Positions 53,513 to 61,720 of a stretch of 64,000 nt of DNA are shown piece by piece. This DNA comes from Burhinus oedicnemus. Its lineage: Eukaryota > Chordata > Aves > Charadriiformes > Burhinidae. The position numbers and the translations under genes are program-made. The notes below the pieces were generated by a model. It was given only the letters and a program-made list of their open reading frames with translations. It was not told where the DNA came from and searched no databases. Position 1 is the stretch's first letter; each line of letters opens with the position of its first letter. Location: NCBI GenBank assembly GCA_008921705.1, contig VFFE01007670.1, positions 71,242 to 135,241 of the forward strand, read 5' to 3'.

Positions 53513-53990
53513 ATAGAATGGTTTGGGTTGGAAGGGACCTTAAAGATCATCTAGTTCCAGCCCCTCTGCCATGGGCAGGGACACCTCCCACTAGACCAGG
53601 TTGCTCAAAGCCCCATCCAGCCTGGCCTTGAACACTTCCAGGGACAGGACCTCCACAACTTCTCTGGGCAACCTGTTCTAGTGCCTCACCACCCTCACAG
53701 TGAGGAATTTCTTCCTGAGATCTAATCTAAATCTACCCTCTTTCAGTTTAAAGCCGCTACCCTTTGTCCTATCACTACACGCCCTTGTAAAAAGTCCCTC
53801 TCCAGCTTTCTTGTAGGCCCCCATTAGGTACTGGAAGGCCACTATAAGGTCTTCCTGGAGTCTTCTCTTCTCCAGGCTGAACAATTCCAACTCTCTCAGC
53901 CTGTCTGCACAGGAGAGGTGCTCCCGCCCTCTGATGATCTTCGTGGCCTCTCCTATGGACTCACTCCAATAGGTCCATGTCCTTGGGCAG
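53513..53990 (-). mobile_element. CR1 LINE 3' end nested in CR1 copy 2 (insertion A)
   Basis: A well-preserved minus-strand CR1. Plus-strand landmarks from the 3' tip: 'gaatcatagaatggtttggg', 'ttggaagggaccttaaagat', 'tgggcaacctgttctagtgc', 'tcttctccaggctgaacaat', 'ctgatgatcttcgtggcctc', 'actcactccaataggtcca'. The host CR1 is interrupted at 'gcttatgggtc' and resumes at 'cttgggcagatc', as the uninterrupted copy at 15.8 kb shows. Its low decay marks it as younger than its host. No clear target-site duplication is visible, as is usual for CR1. Confidence 0.95.
53678..53980 (-). pseudogene. CR1 ORF2 C-terminal fragment (insertion A)
   Basis: About 100 codons stay open in the ORF2 frame and show the conserved CR1 C-terminal blocks REHLSCADRLREL, LFSLEKRRLQEDLIVAFQYL, GAYKKAGEGLF, CSDRTKGSGFKLKEG and FLTVRVVRH. 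The frame stops right after RVVRH at a TAG (53678-53680), where the family normally continues with Trp (TGG), so a single G-to-A change truncates it. The block lies C-terminal to the reverse transcriptase in the intact protein. It is 5'-truncated and cannot encode an active enzyme. Confidence 0.9.
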
Positions 53991-54011
53991 ATCAAAATTG
54001 GTAATGCTGTA

Positions 54012-54263
54012 GTGACTGCTACCAACCCACCTGATCAGGAGGAAGTATTGGACTTTTGTGGCCTTCTTCAGACAACTGAAGAAGCCTCACATGCACAGGC
54101 CCTGGTCTTCATGCAGACTTTGACCACCCCAACATGTGGTGGAGGGACAACACAGCACAAGCAATTGAGGATGTTTCAAGATTGCATTAACAATGACTTT
54201 CTGATACCAGTGATCAAGCAGCCAACAAGGGGAGATGCTCTGCTGGACTCTATACTTACAAAA
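54012..54263 (+). pseudogene. CR1 ORF2 endonuclease remnant (copy 2), interrupted
   Basis: This piece corresponds to the endonuclease of the host CR1. PPDQEEVLDF, EEASHAQALVFM, HKQLRMFQDCI, PVIKQPTRGDALLDSILT are all recognisable. In the open frame, ALVFM is followed by QTLTTPT, and the catalytic-motif residues HADFDH appear only in another phase, so a one-base loss separates them. Insertion B then interrupts the domain at LDSILT. The remaining endonuclease tail lies after the LTR (from about 55149, GG-RGQPWLQQP in decayed form). Confidence 0.85.
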
Positions 54264-54590
54264 AAAAGAATCACGGAATTTTCAGAGTTGGAAGGGACCT
54301 CTAGAGGTCATCTAGTCCAACTCCCCTGCTAAAGCAGGAATGCCTACAGCACATTATGCAGGACTGCATCCAGGCGGAGCTTGAAAATCTCTAGAGAAGG
54401 GGACTCCACAACCACCCTGGGCAGCCTGTTCCAGTGCTCTGCCACCCTCACGGTAAAGAAGTTTTTTCTTAGGTTTGAATGGAACTTCCTGTGTTCCAAC
54501 TTGTGCCCGTTGCCCCTCGTCCTGTCACTGGGAACCACTGAAAAGAGTCTGGCTCCATCCTCCTTCAACCCACCCTTTTAGATACTTATA
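54264..54590 (-). mobile_element. CR1 LINE 3' end nested in CR1 copy 2 (insertion B)
   Basis: A minus-strand CR1. Plus-strand landmarks: 'gaatcacggaattttcagag', 'ggacctctagaggtcatcta', 'gtccaactcccctgctaaag', 'ctgggcagcctgttccagtg', 'cgttgcccctcgtcctgtca', 'ctccatcctccttcaaccca'. It differs in sequence from insertion A and so belongs to another CR1 subfamily. The host is interrupted in 'ctatacttaca' and resumes near 'agcaagaact'. The element's own last bases (gatacttata) resemble the target, giving either a short duplication or a microhomology junction. Confidence 0.93.
54344..54568 (-). pseudogene. CR1 ORF2 extreme C-terminus (insertion B)
   Basis: An open 74-codon piece in the ORF2 frame contains [58 protein letters not shown] and ends HNVL followed by the stop, which matches the normal end of CR1 ORF2. 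It is only the tail of the protein and is not functional. Its intact frame indicates limited decay. Confidence 0.88.
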
Positions 54591-54607
54591 AGCAAGAACT
54601 AGTCAGG

Positions 54608-55148
54608 TGGGTTGTGATTTAACCCCCACAGGCAGCTCAGCCCCACACAGCCACTCATTAACTCCCCCCACAGAGGGATGAGGGAGAGAATTAGAAGAGC
54701 AAAAGTGAGAAACCTTGTAGGTCAAGATAAAGACAACTTAATAAGGGGTGGAAAAAGAGGGAGAAAAAATACTCCAACAAAACAAAGAAAAAATACACAA
54801 AAGCCATTGCTTACCACCAGCCAACTGATGCCCAGCAACAGCAACCCCTGGAAAAGTCCTCCCTGGCTGTATTGCTGAGAACAATGTCATGTGGTATAGA
54901 ATATCCTTTTGGTCAGTTTGGGTCAGCTGTCCTGGCTTTGTCCTCTCCTAGCCTCTTGTCCACCTCCAACATACTCCCTGTGTGGGCAGAGTGAGAAACA
55001 AAGAAGGCCTTGATGGTGGTTTAGCACTGTTCAGCAATAGGGAAAATACTGGCATGTTATTAGCATCACTTTGGTCACAAATCCAAAACACAGCACCATA
55101 CGGGCTGCTATAGAGAAAATCAACTCCATCCCAGCCAGATCCAGTACA
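54608..55148 (-). mobile_element. Solo LTR of an avian endogenous retrovirus
   Basis: The 541-bp segment starts TG and ends CA on either strand. On the minus strand it opens with 'tgtactggatctggctggga', carries 'caggacagctgacccaaact' and 'gaccaaaaggatattctata', and closes in the 'aatcacaaccca' region. I recognise this as a common bird ERV LTR type, but I do not assign a family name. No gag, pol or env sequence adjoins it, so it is a solo LTR left by recombination between the two LTRs of a provirus. The TATA-box region has decayed ('caatacagcc' near 54868), and the central part is shorter than usual. The flanks (tcagg before, ggagg after) are only a weak candidate 5-bp target duplication. Confidence 0.85.
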
Positions 55149-55900
55149 GGAGGTGTGAAGGCTGAGGACAGCCTTGGCTGCAGCAACCATGCGGTGTGGA
55201 GTTCAGGATCTAGAGAGGAGGGAACAAAGCAAATAGCAGGATCCTGAATGCCAGGAAAGCTGATTTTGGCCTGTTCAATGACCTCCTTGGAGGAGTCACG
55301 TGGCGTATGGTCCTGGAGAAAAGAGCAGTTCAGGACAGCTGTTCGGGTTTTTTTTCCAAGGATCACCTCCTCCAAGCTCAAGAATTGTCCATCCCAATGT
55401 GCAGAGTCAGGACACCTGCACAGATGAACAGGGAGCTCCTGACAAAATTCATCTAACAAAAGGAAACATAACGAGATGGTAGCAGGGACAGGTCACCCAG
55501 GAGGAATACAGAGACACTGTCCAAGTGTGCAGTGATGGGGCTAGGTACAGCAAAGCCCATCTGAAGCTGAATCCAGTGAGGGATATGAAAGGCAATAAGA
55601 AAGGCTTCTACAGGCATATCAACAACTTAAGGAAGAATAGGGGCAGCGTGGGCCTGCTGAATGGGGCGCAGAGCATGTGGTGACAGCCGGCATGGACACA
55701 GCAGAGGTACTCAATGCCCGCTATGCTTCAGTCCTTACTGGCAAGACCTGCATTTCAGGAATCTCAGGTCCCTGAAATGAGCAGATAAGTCTACAGCAAG
55801 GAAAACTTTCTGTCAGTAGAGAAGGGATGCACTGACAAGTGCTGAGGGAACTGGCCAATGTCATTGTGACACCACTATCAATTATCTTTGAAAGGTCACG

Positions 55901-56221
55901 GTGATTGAGGAAGGTTCCCGAGGACTGGAAGACAGCAAGTGTCACATCTTTCAGAAGGGCAAAGAGGAATACCTGTGGAACTACAGACCAATTGACTTCA
56001 CCTCAAACCCTGCCAACGTGATGGAGCAAATAATCCTGGAAGCCATTTCGAAGCACATGAAGGACAGAGAGGTGATGAGTCAGCATGAACTGACAAAGCA
56101 GGAATCATGCCCGAACAGCCTAATAGCCTTCCGCAATAAAGTGATGAGTTCAGTGGGTGAGGAGAGAGCAGTGGATATAGTTTATCTTGACTTTATCAAG
56201 GCTTTTGACAGTCTCCCATAA
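55901..56221 (+). pseudogene. CR1 ORF2 reverse-transcriptase N-terminal palm (copy 2)
   Basis: The open frame shows IFQKGKEE, NYRPIDFTSNPANVMEQIIL, EAISKHMKDREV, FRNKVMSSVGEERAVDIVYL and DFIKAFDSLP. This order is typical of the CR1 clade reverse transcriptase, and the first catalytic Asp is that of DFIKAFD. The preceding block VPEDWKTASVT (from 55914) lies in another phase, so a frameshift separates them. Just after SLP the family's H is lost to a one-base deletion that creates the TAA stop. The second catalytic motif survives out of phase as FADD at 56446-56457. The enzyme copied element RNA at the target nick. This copy is dead. Confidence 0.9.
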
Positions 56222-56931
56222 CTTTCTTATAGACATACTGACAAAACACAGACTAAATAAGTGGACAATAATGTAGACTGAAAACTGGCTGAACTGCCTG
56301 GCTCAAAGTGATTGTTGTGACCAGCAGCACAAAGCCTAGCTAGAGGTCAATCATTAACATATCCCTGCGGTTGATACTGGGGCCAGAACTGTTTAACCTC
56401 TTCATTAATAAACTGGCAGATGGGGTAAAGCACACCAACAGGAAGTTTGCAGATGATAAATGATGTAGAGGAGTGGCTGATACACAGATGGGCATGCTAC
56501 CATTCTAAAGGACCTCAACAGCCTGGAGAACTGAGCCAGCAGGAACTTCATGAAGTTCAGGAAAGTGAAATGTCAACTTCTGTATTTGGGGAGAAATAAC
56601 CCCATGCATCAGCACAGGCTGTGGGGCAACTGGAAGGAAAGTAGCTCTGCAAAGAAGGGCCAGGGAATCCAAAAAATTGAACATGAGTCAGCACTGTACC
56701 CTTGAAACAAAGACCAACAGTCTTCCGGCACGCACTAACAAGCCTTGCCAGCAGGTAGAGGGAGATGATACTTCCACTATTGACACACGCTGTAAGTGCT
56801 GTGACTAGTCCTGTGCTCCTCAATACAAGAGAGAGATGGACAAACTGGAGCAGTTCCAGCACAGGGCCATGAAGATGACTGCAGGACAGGAATATCTGAA
56901 GAGTGGCTCAGAGAGTTGAGATTGTTTTAGT

Positions 56932-57195
56932 TTGAGAAGAGATGGCTCAGGGGGACCTTATCAATGTGTATCAACACCTGATGAGAGCAAGACTAAGCCA
57001 GACTCTTCATGGTGGTACACAGTGAAAGAACACAAGGTAATGGCCATAAATTCAAATTCCTTTCAAAGAAAATACTCTTTTTACACTGAGGCAGATCACA
57101 CACAAGTACAGGTTGCCCAGAGAGACATTGTGGAGTCTCCATCTGTGGAGATACTCAAAACCAAACTGAACACAGTCCTGAGCAACCTGCTGTAG
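56932..57195 (+). pseudogene. CR1 ORF2 C-terminus (copy 2)
   Basis: The frame ends in VQVAQRDIVESPSVEILKTK followed by LNTVLSNLL and a stop, matching the usual end of CR1 ORF2. Upstream the frame is decayed, with the 'FSLEKRRLRGDLI'-like block recognisable only in part (around 56930-56960). It continues the host CR1 that contains the reverse-transcriptase remnant at 55.9-56.5 kb. Confidence 0.8.
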
Positions 57196-57275
57196 GTGAC
57201 CCTGCCTTCAGCAGAGGTGTTAGACAGTCTCCAGTGGTTCCTTCTGATCCTAAAAAGTTCTGTGATTCTGTGATC

Positions 57276-58448
57276 CATGTTCTGGTGACCAAATAAGGTG
57301 AAAATAAATTTAAAAAGGGAACTGACTGTTCCCCAGTATGTTTCAAAAATTAACATATGGAAAGAGACCAGAGATAGTTAGACATTCTCAGGAAACGTAC
57401 ACTAACTGCAATCCACCAACAGGTTAAGCCATCAGTCATCTCACCCAGAATAAGATCTCAGAATACTTTTGAAACACTAGGTGGGTTTACTGAGCATGTT
57501 GAGTTCCAATGAAGTCAAGCTCCAAGACTCTTTTTCAGGAAAGGAAACACAAACTCCAGAAACAGGGACTATGCTTTAGCAGAGTACGTATGTTAATGCC
57601 TTCAGCTAATGAACAGCAATGACAGGATAAGCTTGAACATTCCTCTCTCCTATCTGTGTGTACTTCATTATTTTATACAGGTTTTTAGACTAACTAGCAA
57701 CACAGATGTGAAATACATATAGAGCACTGTTAACACCTTTGTGATGGTTCCATACCACTTACACTTTACATTCTCAGTACATTTGTCTTTTCCTTCCCTT
57801 CACCATGTCACTTTATGAAACTCCCTGTTTAAGATGAAGGAAGGTCCAACCTGCTTTGTGTATTACACTCTTTCCAGGCTTTTGATTTTACTTGCCACTA
57901 AATTTTTTTCTCCCCCCGCCTCCCCCCCAAATGAATAGGTTAGAGTATCCTGAAAGAGAGAGCAGAATTTAACGTAGCTTTGAAAATCAATAGTTTTCTT
58001 TGCAAGAGAAAATGCTTAGCTCTCACGAGAGTTTTATCCCTTAATCTGGTGATTATTAATAATATCTAGAATTCAGAATGGTACTTTCAATTAACAGAAG
58101 CCTAACATTCATTCAAACCTTTGCAGGAAGCCAACCCCTATTACCTTTATTTTACAGAACAATTGAACTAATTAAAAGTCAGAAAGCAAATAAGTGACAG
58201 TAAGAACTAACCTTCAACTTTCTGTCTGAAGCTTAACTAAATGTGTTATGCTATCTATATGTACTCATTAAAGCAAAGATCCAAAGCTACTTTGTCAATA
58301 CTCACCTTTGAAGGGTCAGAAGACAACAGAAATCTTTCAGTTCAAAGTGATAATATACAGAACAGAATTTTTCACTTGAAAGATTCATTCCTCTAAGGTG
58401 TTCATGGGAATTTATATGGATCCTTAGCCATTTATTTATTTTATACAG
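57276..58448. other. Unique DNA, no gene seen
   Basis: Follows the tail of the long CR1. A C-rich patch with runs of 6 and 7 C lies at 57912-57928. No transposon, exon or RNA gene recognised. Confidence 0.5.
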
Positions 58449-58480
58449 ATATATATATATGTATGTATGTATATATACAC
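58449..58480 (+). repeat. (AT)n/(GTAT)n microsatellite
   Basis: AT dinucleotides (58449-58460) pass into GTAT tetranucleotides and then TATATACAC. A simple repeat with no associated gene. Confidence 0.85.
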
Positions 58481-58550
58481 AGTTAGCTGAAGTTGAGTTT
58501 GAAGCAGACAATGCCAATTTTCTTTTAAGGAAGTTTTTTGGTTTGCGTTG

Positions 58551-58646
58551 TTGGTTTTTTTGCTTGTTTGTTTGTTTGTTTGGGGGGGGGGGTTGTTTGG
58601 TTTTGGTTTTTTGTTTTTTGGTTTGTTTTTTTTTTTTTTTTTTCCT
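58551..58646 (+). repeat. T/G-rich low-complexity tract, (GTTT)n, G11 and T18
   Basis: Consists of GTTT repeats (58564-58581), an 11-G run (58582-58592), mixed GGTTT repeats and a final run of 18 T just before an assembly gap. Open frames crossing this stretch and the gap are artefacts of composition and N bases. Confidence 0.92.
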
Positions 58647-58666
58647 NNNNNNNNNNNNNNNNNNNN
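58647..58666. other. Assembly gap (20 N) between homopolymers
   Basis: Exactly 20 N, flanked by T18-CCT on the left and 18 G on the right. The placement points to a sequencing or assembly failure in homopolymers, and the true length is unknown. Confidence 0.99.
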
Positions 58667-58684
58667 GGGGGGGGGGGGGGGGGG
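58667..58684 (+). repeat. G homopolymer (18 bases)
   Basis: Eighteen consecutive G immediately after the gap. The length should be treated as unreliable. It could also reflect the artefactual poly-G calls known from two-colour sequencing chemistry. Confidence 0.9.
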
Positions 58685-61680
58685 AGCTTCAGCAATTACA
58701 TAGTCTGTGTTTTGAACTTCCCTCATTTATACCTCATCTTTCCAATCATTCTTCCAGACTCCTGTGTTTCACAGAGTAAACAAATAATGGTATATTCTGT
58801 GCCCCTGTCCCCAGCCTCTTTCTTCACTCACACACGTATTCAGATCCCTTTATCCACACACTGTGATTGTGACTTACAGTTTCTGGAATATTTTCCTATT
58901 GCTAGGCCTCTGCTGTTTAAAATCAATGAGAAAAACTGGAAAACGAGTAGCTTTGTAAGATGAAAAGTAGTACACAGAATGAATGGAAATCCAGCATGAG
59001 GTTCAGAAATTACTTCCAGAATATTAACAGCTACTAGCTGAAAGATAAGACCTCTTAGAATACAGACAAACCCTGGCCTTCAGAATTTAACTACATTTAT
59101 TTTTTAGATTTATGAGTTCGCCATTGAACTTCCTGTTGGAAACACTGGGAGAAAAGCGATAATTTTGAGTATAGAAGCAAAAGAGAAACGGGATTGAAGG
59201 AGACAAGTACTGCACCATCAAGCTGATGGGAAACTCAGCTGAACTTTACTTCGAATACAGAAATATCTTCCACTGTATAGCTATGTTAGCAGATACTTAG
59301 CACAACCTCACAAGTCACTCAAAAAGAACAGGGAATATGGGAGACCTTTATGAAAATGACCCAGAACCAGCTTAACTGGGAGCAGTCTATGCCTGGGAAC
59401 AGCTCAAAGCCCAAGGGACCTTAGAAGAGACCAGCTGTCCCATTTCAACCCTGTTCCACCATTCTCCATCTCACCGAGGGCAAGCTGGATGCTACAGAAT
59501 TCCACAAGTAATGCCATCACCCAGTGGAATTGGTGAAATTGTCAGTTTAAAAGCCTAAATTGGGCAGGGTAAAGAAATAGACTTGAATTCAATAGGAATC
59601 AAAAGCAGTTCATCTAGAAACAAAATCTGACTTCAGTGACTGAGTACCAGCTTGCTGAAGTTGTTAATTAACCAAAGTTCAGTAATATCCCATGGGATTA
59701 GAATGCTCTGTGTTCTACTTGCTTGGGCGCCAAGTCTTGCAGTAAAGTAAGACATTTCTCATAAGCGATGCTATAATAGCTCAATCAAAATTTGCAGGAG
59801 AAATTAATAGTAGTTCCCCAACAGAAAGGTATTTAGCTCTCTGAAGATGCAGAGCTGATTTGGGCTTTGCCAGCCTATACGCTTTTTCCATTGATAAACA
59901 GTCAACACTGTTTAATCAAGAACACTAAGGACAAACTGAAGTGAAACCAGTGACCAGCTCACCTCCACCAAGTTACTGCTTCTGAACAGGGCTGTATTAG
60001 ACAACTACAACTGAAAATAATTTATATACAGATTCAGTTACCAAGATACTATTTTTATCGAGCTAAAAATAAATAATTTATTTTGCACTGTAAGTTTTCT
60101 AAACGTGATTCACAGTGATCCCGTGGTCCACGCCTGTATTGTCACTCACTCATTTATCTCACTGTGATCTTGTCACCTCTGCATAGGTGGGACTTTTGGT
60201 TACAAGAGAAGCCCCTTTTAAAAAGCTATTTTTGATGTATAGCTAGTGCTTCTTCTTCCTCAGAGTTGCTACAAGTTACAAAGAACATTGAACAACAGCA
60301 AGGACTTTTTCTATTTTCTTGGTAGAGTGCCACAGGTTCTCAAACTAATCCTCATGCTCAAAATCACAAGGCTATGCATTATTCCAACAGTCATTTGGAA
60401 AGGTTTTTCACCTTGTTTGGAAGAAAAAACACAAGATCACAAATCTTCAAAATATGAAACAACTTAAACTCAGAAAGGCTCTTTCAAGCAAAAGCAGTAA
60501 GACTCAGGATTTCCAAGCCTAACTGTAGCACCCTAGCTGCCAAACAAAACAGTCTCCACCTTTCCCTTCCCAATAATATTGCTGTCAAGCTTTAATAATA
60601 GCACAAAGCAAAGAAATATTGGCCAGAATCCTAAGCAGAACAAAGAAAATTTATCTTAAGTTTAAAAAAAATAAAAATAAAAATCAAAGTTTATATACTC
60701 TGGGGATAGTCTAAGATGAATTAACGTTACATAACATTTTCACTAACACAGTTTCACTTTTCAAAATGGAAGTCAGATTTATTCAACATTAAGTGTAACA
60801 ACACATCAGAAATCAATATCCACTTATAAAATAAAGCAAAGTAACATGAATAAACACAGGAAAATACTGTCTGAGACTCTCCGAGCAGGACATTTCTCAT
60901 AAGACTCACAAAAAAAAAATGATTTTTATATGCAAACAGACTCAGTTCCCAAAAACTCATTTTTTTCCAGTTGTAAAGCAATATATAGCTAATGGGAGGT
61001 AAACTAGAAAGGGGAATGAAATGCATCATGCTGTACAACACCAAAGAATTACTCCAGCTGCATTTGTGTACAGCATTAACAACATGCAGTAGATGAGGTT
61101 AAAAGCAAGTACAGTGTGTATATATTAGACAGAAACTAGTCAGTCTGAGGGCTTTGTTTCTTATTTTAGTTCAACCAATGAAAACAAACAGAAGCTAAGA
61201 GCAAACAGAGGAAGAGCAGAATCTGCATGAAGGACATCTCTTCCCAGAACAGTAAAGCATCTTAAGTAAGGTTTAAATTGTGCACATATTTACTTGTCTT
61301 GGTCCTCTTCTTGCTATGTCATTGAAACATACCTAGATCCAATGACAGGCTTTATGCAAATATCTACATTTTTAAAAAGCTGTATTTAAACAAAACAACG
61401 CAAGTCATTCAAATTCTACTAATCTTTTAAGTCAGGCATTAATATGCTGAACACTCACTACAACTCAATGTTATTTAAATTAAAAAATAAAAACAGGGCA
61501 AGACATCTCCCAAATAGCCTTGCTGAAACGTACGGTATTTGAATTATTTTTGTTGCTTGGAGGACAGCAATGTGAAAATACACATGCTACCAAATTCATT
61601 TCATTAAGAACTATTTAAGCAATTCTTTTAGACAAAAAGCTGGGATCTTTGTTGGTTCTGGTCAGTTCACAGCCGGACAG
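58685..61680. other. Unique AT-rich DNA, no gene seen
   Basis: No transposon, RNA gene or credible exon recognised. The longest open frame (96 codons on the minus strand, 60754-61044) is hydrophobic and AT-driven. Confidence 0.5.
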
Positions 61681-61720
61681 TCTTTTTTTTTTTTTCTTTT
61701 TCTTTTTCTTTTTTTTTTTT
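61681..61720 (+). repeat. T-rich/(CTTTTT)n tract
   Basis: Long T runs with regularly spaced C (TTTTTC units), followed directly by AAAAA. A simple repeat. Confidence 0.9.

Larger units (their letters stand above)
53240..57275 (+). mobile_element. CR1 LINE, long copy split by three later insertions (copy 2)
   Basis: A plus-strand CR1 beginning near the start of ORF2 (53248, 'cctctctgaagtgcctgtac'). It runs through endonuclease, linker, reverse transcriptase (motif block around 56180-56220 and FADD at 56446-56457), the ORF2 C-terminus (ending SNLL at about 57195) and a 3' UTR with a 'ctgtgattctgtgatc' tail. It is interrupted by two minus-strand CR1s (53513-53990, 54264-54590) and a minus-strand solo LTR (54608-55148). 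With those removed, its spacing agrees closely with the CR1 at 15.2 kb. Multiple frameshifts and stops make it inactive. Confidence 0.93.

Noticed and set aside
54012..57195. An active LINE encoding endonuclease and reverse transcriptase
   Set aside because: Three insertions, several frameshifts and premature stops disrupt every domain.
58436..58963. Open frames crossing the 58.6-kb gap
   Set aside because: They contain N-derived unknown residues and homopolymer translations (poly-Phe, poly-Gly/Pro).
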